A DNA stretch of 64,000 nucleotides from the NCBI GenBank assembly GCA_049597955.1, contig JBMYND010000005.1:1-64000 (forward strand), written 5' to 3'. The notes beneath the pieces were generated by a model. That model saw only the letters and a program-made list of their open reading frames with translations, ran no database searches and had not been told where the DNA came from. This DNA is from JAYPAN01 sp049597955 (GTDB taxonomy: Bacteria > Pseudomonadota > Alphaproteobacteria > RS24). This document shows, piece by piece, positions 40,905 through 49,652 of the stretch. The translations under genes and the position numbers were made by a program. The first letter of the stretch is position 1, and each line of letters starts with the position of its first letter.

Positions 40905-42170
40905 CTATTCGGGCAGGGATTCCAGCTTTAGCATATCGTCATAATCGGGGCGTCGGCGGACAATGTGGAAATTATCGCCATCAACCAATATCTCCGGTGC
41001 CGGTGCGCGGGTATTATATTGCGAGCCGAGCGATGCCCCATAAGCACCGGCGGTAAATACGGCCAGCAAATCACCCTCTGCCAATTCCGGCAAATCGCGC
41101 GCCAATCCCAGAAAATCGCCGCTTTCGCAAACCGGCCCGACAATATCCCAAGCGCGCTTGTCGCCCGTGCTGTCGTGCACCGGCGCAATATGATGATGCG
41201 CGCCATAAAGCGTGGGGCGCAACAATTCGGTCATGGCGGCGTCAATAATCATGAAATTTTTCGCCCGACCATATTTGCTGCGCACAACCGAGCCAACCAG
41301 AATGCCCGCATTGGCGGCAATCAGGCGCCCCGGCTCCAGCATGATTTGACAGCCCGCATCGGCAAATAATTCCCCAATCAGCGCCGCATAGGCCGCCGGG
41401 TCGGGCGGCGTGTCATTGCCGGTTTTGTCATAAGGCACGCCCAGCCCGCCGCCCAAATCAAGCCGCGTTATCTTATGCCCAGCCGCGCGCAGCCGCGCCA
41501 GCAATTGGGCGGTTTTTTCAAAGGCGGCGCGAAATGGTGCCAAATCGGTGATTTGGCTGCCAATGTGAATGTCAATGCCGCATACATTAATTCCGTCCAA
41601 GCCGGCAGCATGGGCATAGGCCGCTTCGGCTTCTTCCCAGGCGATGCCGAATTTATTCTCCGCCTTGCCGGTAGAGATTTTTTCATGCGTGCCGGCATCA
41701 ATATCAGGATTGACGCGCAAGGCGATTTTGGCGGTTTTGCCGATGGCACAGGCCACCGCATTCAGCATGTCAATTTCGCTGACGCTTTCGACATTGAATT
41801 GGGCGATGCCGGCCTCCAGCGCAGCGCGCATTTCATCGGCGGTTTTGCCAACACCGGAAAAGACGATTTTGTCTGCCGCTATGCCGGCGCGCAAAGCGCG
41901 CACCAATTCGCCTTGCGAGACAATATCGGCACCCGAACCAAGCTGCGCCAGCGTATTGATAACCGCCAGATTGGAATTGGCTTTGACCGAATAGCAAATC
42001 AGCCGGTCGGCCAGACCGGCATTGGCCAGCGCATTGTCCAATACTTTGTAATGATGTTCCAGCGTAGCGCGGCTATAGCAGAAAAACGGCGTGCCAACCG
42101 CCGCGGCAATATCGGCCACGGCGACATTTTCCGCATGCAGCGCGCCATTTTGATAGGTGAAGAAATCCAT
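40905..42170 (-). CDS. lysA: Diaminopimelate decarboxylase
   Basis: A 421-residue fold-III PLP enzyme giving L-lysine. The PLP Lys is in ICYSVKANSN; SGVGKTADEM, NVESVSEIDMLNAV, LDLGGGLGVPYD (glycine-rich phosphate loop) and EPGRLIAANAG are family blocks; VGPVCESGDFLG holds the catalytic Cys at the dimer interface. The start at 42170 overlaps the lptM stop as TGATG. Order argH-lptM-lysA is the standard alphaproteobacterial one. Confidence 0.95.
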   Translation of the reverse strand: MDFFTYQNGALHAENVAVADIAAAVGTPFFCYSRATLEHHYKVLDNALANAGLADRLICYSVKANSNLAVINTLAQLGSGADIVSQGELVRALRAGIAADKIVFSGVGKTADEMRAALEAGIAQFNVESVSEIDMLNAVACAIGKTAKIALRVNPDIDAGTHEKISTGKAENKFGIAWEEAEAAYAHAAGLDGINVCGIDIHIGSQITDLAPFRAAFEKTAQLLARLRAAGHKITRLDLGGGLGVPYDKTGNDTPPDPAAYAALIGELFADAGCQIMLEPGRLIAANAGILVGSVVRSKYGRAKNFMIIDAAMTELLRPTLYGAHHHIAPVHDSTGDKRAWDIVGPVCESGDFLGLARDLPELAEGDLLAVFTAGAYGASLGSQYNTRAPAPEILVDGDNFHIVRRRPDYDDMLKLESLPE

Positions 42171-42316
42171 CAGCCTTGCCCTTTCACCAAATGTGCAGCG
42201 GGCGCCGCATCGGTCAGATTGAGCAATTGCAGCGCGCCGCGTTTGCCGCAAGCCGGCAGCGCAGCCAAAACTGCCAAAACCGCCAGCATGCGCATCATAT
42301 CGCGCCAGCGCCTCAT
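42170..42316 (-). CDS. lptM: Small LptM/YifL-like lipoprotein
   Basis: A 48-residue lipoprotein between argH and lysA. After a basic start (MRRWRD) and a hydrophobic stretch (LAVLAVLAALPA), the lipobox LPAC places the lipidated Cys at residue 23, followed by GKRGALQLL, matching the CGxKGPL motif of LptM. LptM stabilises the LptD-LptE assembly on its way to the outer membrane. The ATG overlaps the argH stop (ATGA) and the TGA overlaps the lysA ATG (TGATG). Confidence 0.85.
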   Translation of the reverse strand: MRRWRDMMRMLAVLAVLAALPACGKRGALQLLNLTDAAPAAHLVKGQG

Positions 42317-43701
42317 GACCCTTCTCCCAGCCGGTCGCGCCAAAGGGCAATCATGGCGCGCACATTATCCGGTGCCGTGCCGCCGTGACTGGTGCGGCTG
42401 GCAACCGAATTTTCAACGCTCAAGACGGAAAATATATCTTCGGTGATGCGCGGCTCGACCGCTTGCATATCGGCCAATGATATATCAGCCAGCCCGCAAG
42501 CGTTTTTCTCGGCCAATGCCACCAGCGCGCCGGTAACATGATGCGCTTCGCGAAACGGCAAGTCAGCAACCCGCACCAGCCAATCGGCCAAATCAGTGGC
42601 GGTTGAAAACCCGGCCTCGGCTGCCGCCTGCATGGCATCAGTATCGGCCTCCAGCGCGGCCATCATGCCGGTCATGGCAGCCAGCGCCAGCGACAGGCTG
42701 TCAAGCGCGTCAAATGTGCCTTCCTTATCTTCCTGCATGTCTTTGGAATAGGCCAAAGGCAAACCTTTCATCACCACCATCAGCCCTGTCAACGCGCCCA
42801 ATATCCGACCGGTTTTGGCGCGGACAAGCTCGGCGGCGTCCGGATTGCGCTTTTGCGGCATGATGGATGAGCCGGTTGAAAACGCATCGGGCAGGGTGAA
42901 AAAGCCGAAACCGGATGAGGCAAAGACGACAATTTCTTCGGCCAGACGCGATAAATGCGTGGCGCAAATCGCTGCCGCCGACAGGGTTTCAAGCGCAAAA
43001 TCGCGGGCCGACACGCTGTCCATGGAATTGCCGGTTGGCTGGTCAAAGCCGAGTGCTGCGGCGGTCATGTGCCGGTCAATCGGGAAGGATGTGCCGGCCA
43101 GCGCAGCCGCGCCAAGCGGGCTTTCATTCAGCCTTTTGCGGGCATCTTGCAACCGTCCGGCATCGCGCGACAGCATTTCCACATAGGCCAGCAAATGATG
43201 GCCGAAAGTCACGGGCTGCGCCGGTTGCAAATGGGTGAAGCCGGGCATGATGGCGGCGGCATGCATCTCGGCCTTGTCCACCAAAACCTGCATCAGCGCG
43301 TTTATCTGTTCGCTCAAATGGTCAATCATATCGCGCAGATAGAGCCGGAAATCGGTCGCCACTTGGTCATTGCGCGAGCGCGCCGTATGCAGCCGACCGG
43401 CAGCAGGCCCAACCAGCTCGGTCAGCCGCGCTTCGATATTCATGTGAATATCCTCAAGCGCGCGACTAAAGGTGAAATGTCCGGCTTCTATTTCCGCCAA
43501 AATATCTTTCAGCCCGGCCATAATGGCATTGGCATCATCGGTGCCGATAATGCCCTGTTGCGCGAGCATGGCACAATGCGCCAGCGACCCCCGAATATCC
43601 TGCGCGAAAAGGCGCTGGTCAAATCCGATGGATGCGTTAATTTCTTCCATTATATCGGCGGGGCCGCCACCAAACCGGCCACCCCACATGCGATTACTCA
43701 T
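42313..43701 (-). CDS. argH: Argininosuccinate lyase
   Basis: A 462-residue enzyme releasing fumarate to form arginine. The signature GSSIMPQKRNPD contains the flexible catalytic loop; GGRFGGGPADIMEEINASI, HTARSRNDQVATDF and PGFTHLQPAQPVTFGHH are the other conserved regions. The start lies 28 bp from the divergent tlpA GTG, an arrangement conserved in rhizobia and relatives. Confidence 0.95.
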   Translation of the reverse strand: MSNRMWGGRFGGGPADIMEEINASIGFDQRLFAQDIRGSLAHCAMLAQQGIIGTDDANAIMAGLKDILAEIEAGHFTFSRALEDIHMNIEARLTELVGPAAGRLHTARSRNDQVATDFRLYLRDMIDHLSEQINALMQVLVDKAEMHAAAIMPGFTHLQPAQPVTFGHHLLAYVEMLSRDAGRLQDARKRLNESPLGAAALAGTSFPIDRHMTAAALGFDQPTGNSMDSVSARDFALETLSAAAICATHLSRLAEEIVVFASSGFGFFTLPDAFSTGSSIMPQKRNPDAAELVRAKTGRILGALTGLMVVMKGLPLAYSKDMQEDKEGTFDALDSLSLALAAMTGMMAALEADTDAMQAAAEAGFSTATDLADWLVRVADLPFREAHHVTGALVALAEKNACGLADISLADMQAVEPRITEDIFSVLSVENSVASRTSHGGTAPDNVRAMIALWRDRLGEGS

Positions 43702-43729
43702 TTATCACTCCACAAGTCAGGAGAGAGCT

Positions 43730-44398
43730 GTGCCTTCACCCGTGCCAAAATTGGCATTTTTCAAAAACGCCAAACATTTTACACCTATTCGCATCCTGCT
43801 GCTTGCATTTTGCGCCCTTGGCGTTCTGACCTTCTACCTGAACGAGACGGGCAAAGGCAAGTCGCCAGACGCGCAAGCCGATAATGCGGTCGCTGCAAAT
43901 AGCACAACAAGCATGCCGGAGAATTTTATCCGGCATCCGCAACCGCGCGCTTTGGCGGATATATCCTTCACGCTGGCTGACGGTCGCACCGCCGGGCTGG
44001 CGGCATTTGCCGGTGAAATTGTGGTGCTGAATTTCTGGGCGACATGGTGTGCGCCCTGCCGCAAGGAAATGCCGCAATTGGACGCTTTGCAGGCCCATTT
44101 TGCCGACAGCCCCGTGCGGGTTGTGGCTTTGTCGCTGGATCGGGGGAAAATTGACCGCCCTGCCAAATTTCTGGCCGAGCTGGGCATTGCCCATCTGACC
44201 CATGCCCATGATGGCAGCTATAAATCAGCCCGCAATGCCGGTCTTATTGGCCTGCCCACCACTTTGGTGATAAATGCACAAGGCATGGAAATCGGAAGAT
44301 TGGCCGGTGAGGCGGATTGGAATGCGCCTTCTGTGCAAAATCTGATTGAGACTTTGCTTGCAGCTCAGCGCGTGGCGACCGGCGCATCGCCGCTATAA
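43730..44398 (+). CDS. tlpA: TlpA-like membrane-anchored thioredoxin
   Basis: A 222-residue protein starting at GTG behind AGGAGAGA. One N-terminal membrane helix (IRILLLAFCALGVLTFYL) anchors a periplasmic thioredoxin domain: VVLNFWATWCAPCRKEMPQL carries the WCAPC redox centre, and GLPTTLVINAQG the cis-Pro. TlpA/ResA-type proteins reduce cytochrome c or Cu-delivery proteins during respiratory-complex assembly. It is divergent from argH. Its 3' end overlaps the convergent dehydrogenase gene by 34 bp. Confidence 0.85.
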   Translation: MPSPVPKLAFFKNAKHFTPIRILLLAFCALGVLTFYLNETGKGKSPDAQADNAVAANSTTSMPENFIRHPQPRALADISFTLADGRTAGLAAFAGEIVVLNFWATWCAPCRKEMPQLDALQAHFADSPVRVVALSLDRGKIDRPAKFLAELGIAHLTHAHDGSYKSARNAGLIGLPTTLVINAQGMEIGRLAGEADWNAPSVQNLIETLLAAQRVATGASPL

Positions 44399-45243
44399 TC
44401 GTAAAAGCCGCGCCCGGTTTTGCGACCGAGCCAACCGGCCTCGACATATTTGACCAATAGCGGGCAGGGGCGATATTTGCTGTCGCCAAGCCCGTCATAC
44501 AGCACTTGCATAATGCTGAGGCAAGTATCCAGCCCGATAAAATCGGCCAATTCAAACGGCCCCATGCGGTGATTGGCACCCAGCCGCATGGCTTTGTCAA
44601 TGCTTTCCACCCCGCCAACACCTTCATAAAGCGCATAAACGGCCTCATTAATCATTGGCAGCAAAATCCGATTGACGATAAAGGCGGGAAAATCTTCCGC
44701 CACACAGGAGGTTTTGCCCAATGTTTCGACAATGGCGACGATTTGCTCAAAAGTGGCATCATCCGTGGCAATGCCGCGAATGATTTCCACCAGCTCCATC
44801 ACCGGCACCGGATTCATGAAATGCATGCCAATGAATTTTTCCGGCCTGTCTGTGGCGGCGGCCAGGCGCGTAATGGACAGGGAAGATGTATTGGAGGCAA
44901 TCAATGCATCGGGTTTCAAAATCGCGCTGACTTCGCGCAAAATATCAAGCTTGATAGGCTCGTTTTCGCTGGCTGCCTCAATCACCAAATCGGCGTTTTC
45001 CATTGTATTAAGACTGGCTGCCGGTGACAGGCGCTCAAGTGCTGCGTCACGTGCGGCTTCGTCCACGCGCCCTGATGCAAGCTGACGCGCCAGATTGCCG
45101 CTGATTGTGGCAATACCGGCTTCAATGCGCTCTTGCGACACATCATTGAGCAAAACTTGATAACCGGCCAGCGCAAACACATGGGCAATTCCGCTGCCCA
45201 TTTGTCCGGCACCAATAATGCCTATTGTTTGGCCAATTGCCAT
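44365..45243 (-). CDS. 3-hydroxybutyryl-CoA dehydrogenase
   Basis: A 292-residue NAD-dependent dehydrogenase: IGIIGAGQMGSGIAHVFALA (nucleotide site), ASNTSSLSIT, GMHFMNPVPVMELVEII (catalytic His) and VNRILLPMINEA, GLDTCLSIMQVLYDG in the C-terminal domain. It oxidises 3-hydroxyacyl-CoA to acetoacetyl-CoA in short-chain beta-oxidation or PHB metabolism. It follows etfA by 49 bp in the same operon. Confidence 0.9.
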   Translation of the reverse strand: MAIGQTIGIIGAGQMGSGIAHVFALAGYQVLLNDVSQERIEAGIATISGNLARQLASGRVDEAARDAALERLSPAASLNTMENADLVIEAASENEPIKLDILREVSAILKPDALIASNTSSLSITRLAAATDRPEKFIGMHFMNPVPVMELVEIIRGIATDDATFEQIVAIVETLGKTSCVAEDFPAFIVNRILLPMINEAVYALYEGVGGVESIDKAMRLGANHRMGPFELADFIGLDTCLSIMQVLYDGLGDSKYRPCPLLVKYVEAGWLGRKTGRGFYDYSGDAPVATR

Positions 45244-45292
45244 ATTTTGCCCCTCTTATGCCAATGCTTGCGGCACTGGCACAGATTTTCGT

Positions 45293-46234
45293 TCAGAGGC
45301 CGGCTTTGTCAAGCTCTTCTTCAAGCTCCGGCACGGCGGCAAATAAATCAGCGACCAGCCCGTAATCGGCAACTTGAAAAATCGGTGCCTCTTCATCCTT
45401 ATTGATGGCAACAATAACTTTGGAGTCTTTCATGCCAGCCAAATGCTGAATGGCACCGGAAATACCAACGGCAATATAAAGCTCAGGCGCAACGACTTTG
45501 CCGGTTTGGCCGACCTGATAATCATTCGGCACAAAACCCGCATCGACAGCGGCGCGCGAGGCGCCCATAGCCGCGCCCAGCTTGTCGGCGACTTTTTCCA
45601 GCATTGGGAAATTATCACCCGATTGCATGCCGCGCCCGCCGGAGACAACGATTTTCGCCGAAGTCAGCTCAGGGCGGTCGGATTTGGTCAGCTCTTCGCC
45701 GATAAATTCGGACAGGCCGGGATTATCGGCATTGGCAACGGTTTCAACCGCCGCACTGCCGCCATCCCCTGCCGCCGGAAAGGCGGTGGCGCGAATGGTA
45801 ATTGCTTTTTTCGCCTCATTGACACGCACGGTCTGAATGGCATTGCCGGCATAAATCGGGCGCTCAAATGTATTGGCATCATGCACGGCAATAATATCCG
45901 ACACTTGCGAGCAATCGAGCAAAGCGGCAATGCGCGGCATGAAATTCTTGCCATTGGTTGAGGCGGGCGAGGCAATCGTCGCATAAGCATCGGCCAGCGA
46001 GACGACCAATGCGGCCATTGGCTCGGCCAATTGTTTGGCATATTGCCCGTCATCGGCCAGCAGCACTTTGGCCACGCCGTCGAGTTTGGCAGCCTGGTCG
46101 GCGACGGCGGCACAGCCTTCACCGGCGACCAGAATATGCAGCTCACCATCCATTTGTGCAGCCGCGCTGGCCGCTTTCACGGTCGCATCGGCCAGATTTG
46201 CATTATTGTGCTCAGCAATCAGCAGCGTATTCAT
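45293..46234 (-). CDS. etfA: Electron-transfer flavoprotein alpha subunit
   Basis: A 313-residue subunit. The C-terminal FAD domain begins near KIVVSGGRGMQSGDNF; PNDYQVGQTGKVVAPELYIA, GISGAIQHLAGMKDSKVIVA and NKDEEAPIFQVADYG are diagnostic. ETF accepts electrons from acyl-CoA dehydrogenases and passes them to ETF-ubiquinone oxidoreductase. The ATG overlaps the etfB stop as TAATG. Confidence 0.95.
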   Translation of the reverse strand: MNTLLIAEHNNANLADATVKAASAAAQMDGELHILVAGEGCAAVADQAAKLDGVAKVLLADDGQYAKQLAEPMAALVVSLADAYATIASPASTNGKNFMPRIAALLDCSQVSDIIAVHDANTFERPIYAGNAIQTVRVNEAKKAITIRATAFPAAGDGGSAAVETVANADNPGLSEFIGEELTKSDRPELTSAKIVVSGGRGMQSGDNFPMLEKVADKLGAAMGASRAAVDAGFVPNDYQVGQTGKVVAPELYIAVGISGAIQHLAGMKDSKVIVAINKDEEAPIFQVADYGLVADLFAAVPELEEELDKAGL

Positions 46235-46983
46235 TATATCACCCCTGCTTCGTTTTTCAGCTTGTCGACCAATTCGCCGACGGTTTCCACTTTGACACCG
46301 GCTTCACGCGCGGCAGGCTCGGCCACTTTGACAATTTCCAGACGCGGTGCCGCATCAACGCCGTAATCGGCAATGGTTTTTTCATCAATCGGCTTTTTCT
46401 TGGCTTTCATAATATTGGGCAATGAGGCATAGCGCGGCTCATTGAGGCGCAAATCCGTGGTGACAATGGCCGGCATGGCCAGTTTCACGGTTTGCAGGCC
46501 GCCATCAATCTCGCGAACAACATTCAGCTTGTCGCCGTCAATCGACAATTCGGAGGCAAATGTGCCTTGCGACCAGCCCAACAGCGCGGCCAGCATTTGA
46601 CCGGTCTGGTTATTGTCGCCGTCAATTGCTTGCTTGCCGAGAATGACCAAATCCGGCTGTTCTTCGGCAATCACGGCTTTCAGTATTTTGGCAATGCCGA
46701 GCGGCTCCATATCCTCATCGGTCTGCACCAAAATGCCGCGATCGGCACCCATGGCCAAAGCCGTGCGGATGGTTTCTTGCGCCTGTGTGGGGCCGACAGA
46801 AACGACAATAATTTCTGTTGCCGTGCCGGCTTCTTGCAGGCGAACAGCCTCTTCAACGGCAATTTCGCAAAACGGATTCATCGACATTTTCACATTTGCC
46901 AAATCAACGCCGCTTTGGTCGGGCTTCACCCGAATTTTCACATTATAGTCAACAACCCGCTTTACCGGGACGAGAATTTTCAT
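46234..46983 (-). CDS. etfB: Electron-transfer flavoprotein beta subunit
   Basis: A 249-residue AMP-binding subunit: MKILVPVKRVVDYNVKIRVK, EIAVEEAVRLQEAG, LGKQAIDGDNNQTGQML and AIVTTDLRLNEPRYASLPNI, the last being the ETF-beta signature and recognition loop. GGGGAAGA precedes the ATG. It is the first gene of the etfB-etfA-dehydrogenase unit and has its own promoter candidate upstream. Confidence 0.95.
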   Translation of the reverse strand: MKILVPVKRVVDYNVKIRVKPDQSGVDLANVKMSMNPFCEIAVEEAVRLQEAGTATEIIVVSVGPTQAQETIRTALAMGADRGILVQTDEDMEPLGIAKILKAVIAEEQPDLVILGKQAIDGDNNQTGQMLAALLGWSQGTFASELSIDGDKLNVVREIDGGLQTVKLAMPAIVTTDLRLNEPRYASLPNIMKAKKKPIDEKTIADYGVDAAPRLEIVKVAEPAAREAGVKVETVGELVDKLKNEAGVI

Positions 46984-47026
46984 AAGTCTTCCCCAATTCT
47001 GATCGTTCGCACAATCGCTCGGCGAA

Positions 47027-47055
47027 GATGTAAAACGTCACCTGCAATAAGTCAA
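47027..47055 (-). promoter_or_regulatory. Promoter candidate for etfB-etfA
   Basis: On the reverse strand TTGACT (complement of 47050-47055) is separated by 17 bp from TACATC (complement of 47027-47032), giving a leader of about 38 nt with a good Shine-Dalgarno. Confidence 0.45.
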
Positions 47056-47093
47056 TTCGCGATTATCAGCCCCGCCTGCGGCAAAAAACCCTG

Positions 47094-47678
47094 CTATTGC
47101 GGCTGCCGCGTAGCTGCCGGTTGCCACAGAATATCACCTGCGCCATTTTCGCCCGCATTGGCCGCGCGGGCGGCCACAAATAACAAATCGGAAGCACGAT
47201 TAATATAGGCGCGCGCCGGTTCGGAGAAAGCCTCGTCATTTTGAGCCGTAGCCGCGCTCAATATACGCTCGGCACGGCGCATAATCGTGCGCGCCAAATG
47301 CAAATGCGCCGCTGCCGGATGCCCGCCGGGCAAAATAAAGCTCTCAAGCGGGGTTAAATCGCCATTCAACCGGTCAATTTCGCTTTCCAGCCGCGCCACT
47401 TGCTGTGGCACAATGCGCAAAGCCTCAAAATCGACATTTTCCGGCGTCGCCAAATCAGCCCCCAAATCGAATAAATCATTTTGCAGCCGCGCCAGCACCG
47501 CATCCAATTCTTGCATCTCGCCCGTGTAAAGCCTAGCCAGACCAATCGCGGCATTGGCTTCGTCCACCGCCCCATAAGTGGCAATGCGCAAATCATGCTT
47601 GGCCCGGCGGCTGCCATCGGCCAGCGCGGTTGAGCCGTCATCGCCGGTTTTGGTGTAGATTTTGGTGAGCTTGACCAT
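47094..47678 (-). CDS. Cob(I)alamin adenosyltransferase, PduO type
   Basis: A 194-residue ATP:corrinoid adenosyltransferase making adenosylcobalamin. YTKTGDDGSTALADGSRR is the ATP-binding N-terminus, TYGAVDEANAAIGLAR follows, and RTIMRRAERIL is the C-terminal signature. Its product is the cofactor of methylmalonyl- and ethylmalonyl-CoA mutases. It lies 6 bp after the twin-transmembrane gene and upstream of etfB in the conserved alphaproteobacterial order. Confidence 0.9.
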   Translation of the reverse strand: MVKLTKIYTKTGDDGSTALADGSRRAKHDLRIATYGAVDEANAAIGLARLYTGEMQELDAVLARLQNDLFDLGADLATPENVDFEALRIVPQQVARLESEIDRLNGDLTPLESFILPGGHPAAAHLHLARTIMRRAERILSAATAQNDEAFSEPARAYINRASDLLFVAARAANAGENGAGDILWQPAATRQPQ

Positions 47679-47684
47679 GCGCGC

Positions 47685-47873
47685 CTATCGCCCGGACAAA
47701 TAATAGCCAATCATCACCAGCGTGACCGTGGCAAATTGCAGGCCGACACGCCAGCGCATCAGCTTTTGCGAGGTGCTGGCACTGCCATTGCGCAGCATAT
47801 TGAACAGGCCAGCCAGCAAAACCAGCGTCACCGCCGCCAGCCCGACCGGTATCAGATAATCAACAAAGCCCAT
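47685..47873 (-). CDS. Twin transmembrane protein, HIG1 domain type
   Basis: A 62-residue protein with two membrane helices (YLIPVGLAAVTLVLLAGLFN and FATVTLVMIGYYL) joined by a short loop. The loop contains QKLMRWRVGLQ, the conserved Q-x3-R-x-R motif of HIG1 proteins, which associate with respiratory complexes. It sits directly before the adenosyltransferase gene as in many Alphaproteobacteria. Confidence 0.8.
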   Translation of the reverse strand: MGFVDYLIPVGLAAVTLVLLAGLFNMLRNGSASTSQKLMRWRVGLQFATVTLVMIGYYLSGR

Positions 47874-47920
47874 CGGCGTGTCTCCCTTGTCTTGCGCCGA
47901 TATGTTGGCGGCATGTCTTA

Positions 47921-49579
47921 TTATGTAGCGGGACGCGCCGCCGGTTCAACCAAACGCCGCGCAATCACATCGGCCTGAATTTCTGCCGCGCCTTCAAAAA
48001 TGTTCAAAATCCGTGCATCGCACAAAATCCGGCTGACCGGATATTCCAGCGCAAAGCCATTGCCGCCATGCACTTGCAGCGCATTATCGGCACAAGACCA
48101 CGCAATGCGGGCGGCCAGCAATTTGGCCATGCCCGCCTCGACATCGCAGCGATCGCCGGAATCCTTGCGGCGGGCAGCGAAATAGGTGAGTTGGCGCGCG
48201 GCCAGTATTTCTGCCGCCATCATCACAATTTTACCGGCCACACGGTCGAAATTGAAAATCGCCTGGCCAAATTGCTTGCGGTCAAGCGCATAGGCCAAAG
48301 CGGCATCAACCGCCGATTGCGCCACACCAATGGCGCGCGCCGCAGTCTGGATGCGCGCACTTTCAAAGGTTTGCATTAATTGTTTGAAGCCGCGCCCTTC
48401 CGCCCCGCCGAGAAGCGCATTATCGGCAATAAAAAACCCGTCAAAGGCAATGTCATATTCCTTCATGCCGCGATAGCCCAGCACATGAATTTCACCACCG
48501 GCCATGCCTTGGGCAGGAAACGGGTTTGTATCATCGCCGCGCGGCTTTTCGGCCAAAAACATTGACAGGCCGCCATAGCCCTTATCATCGGGATTGGTGC
48601 GCGCCAAAAGCGTCATCACATCAGCACGGGCGCCATGGGTTATCCATGTCTTATTGCCATTGACCAAATAGCCGCCTTCGGTCTTTTCCGCCCGGGTCGC
48701 CAGACCGGCCAAATCGGAACCGGTATCCGGCTCGGTAAATACGGCGGTCGGCAAAACCGAGCCATCAGCAATCACCGGCAGGAATTTCTGCTTTTGCGCA
48801 TCCGTGCCATTTTGCATAATAAGTTCGGCGGCAATATCAGTGCGCGTGCCAAGCGAGCCAACGCCAATATAGCCGCGCGACAATTCTTCCGACACCACAC
48901 ACATGGCCTGCTTGCCCATGCCCAAGCCACCAAATTCTTCCGGTATGGTCAGGCCGAAAACGCCCAATTCGGCCATTTCATCAATCAGCTCAAGCGGGAT
49001 AAGCGTGTCCTCCAAATGCCATTGATGGGCAAAAGGGGTCACTTTTTCTTCGGCAAAGCGGCGAAACTGGTCGCGGATAAGGCGGTGGGTTTCATCCAAC
49101 CCGGCATCAGCCTCGGCACTGCCGGTCTCGCCAATCAGCCGCGCCATCTCGGCCCGTCGGGCAGGCGTGTCACCATGGGCGCGTAATGCCGCAATCGCGG
49201 CATGGTCAAATCCCGGTAAAGGATTGGGCAATCCCATATCCTGCGGGCGCACAATTTCGTTCTGGCTCATCACCAGCCCACCGGCGAGCTGGTTCAGATA
49301 TTCGCCCGCAACAATCAAGACCAGCCCGGCTTCAAGCGGGCCGAGCCGGTTTTGTGCCTGCATGGTCTGGCTGTAATCGGCGAGGCTGCGCAATGTTTCA
49401 ATATAGGTGGCCGCCCAAGCGCGCCCGTGACGGGCGGTCTGGCTGTCAGTAAATCCGGCAGGAAAAGGCGCGCGCAAGCCCGCATGCAGCGCATCCAGCG
49501 CCGCCGCCGCTTCGGGCAAAAGCGCCAGCAAAGACTGTGTGTCTTCGGTTTCCGCAACAGGTTCAATAGCAGCACTCAT
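47921..49579 (-). CDS. mcd: Acyl-CoA dehydrogenase with long N-terminus, probable (2S)-methylsuccinyl-CoA dehydrogenase
   Basis: A 552-residue flavoprotein. An N-terminal helical region of about 165 residues (with LVMSQNEIVRPQDMGL) precedes a standard acyl-CoA dehydrogenase core: GVFGLTIPEEFGGLG, AVFTEPDTGSDLAGL, FESARIQTAARAIGVAQ, LQVHGGNGFALEYPVSR and FEGAAEIQ (catalytic Glu). The extended N-terminus, total length near 555 and GGEIHVLGYRGMKEYDI match Mcd of the ethylmalonyl-CoA pathway. Its neighbours supply the electron acceptor (ETF) and the B12 cofactor enzyme. The start at 49579 is chosen; the upstream open frame is non-coding in character. Confidence 0.75.
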   Translation of the reverse strand: MSAAIEPVAETEDTQSLLALLPEAAAALDALHAGLRAPFPAGFTDSQTARHGRAWAATYIETLRSLADYSQTMQAQNRLGPLEAGLVLIVAGEYLNQLAGGLVMSQNEIVRPQDMGLPNPLPGFDHAAIAALRAHGDTPARRAEMARLIGETGSAEADAGLDETHRLIRDQFRRFAEEKVTPFAHQWHLEDTLIPLELIDEMAELGVFGLTIPEEFGGLGMGKQAMCVVSEELSRGYIGVGSLGTRTDIAAELIMQNGTDAQKQKFLPVIADGSVLPTAVFTEPDTGSDLAGLATRAEKTEGGYLVNGNKTWITHGARADVMTLLARTNPDDKGYGGLSMFLAEKPRGDDTNPFPAQGMAGGEIHVLGYRGMKEYDIAFDGFFIADNALLGGAEGRGFKQLMQTFESARIQTAARAIGVAQSAVDAALAYALDRKQFGQAIFNFDRVAGKIVMMAAEILAARQLTYFAARRKDSGDRCDVEAGMAKLLAARIAWSCADNALQVHGGNGFALEYPVSRILCDARILNIFEGAAEIQADVIARRLVEPAARPAT

Positions 49580-49652
49580 GCCCGCAGCATACTCGCTTGG
49601 CGGCGTTTGGCAAGCTGCCGCGCTTGGCAAAAGGTCGCGCCATCTGCCGGCA

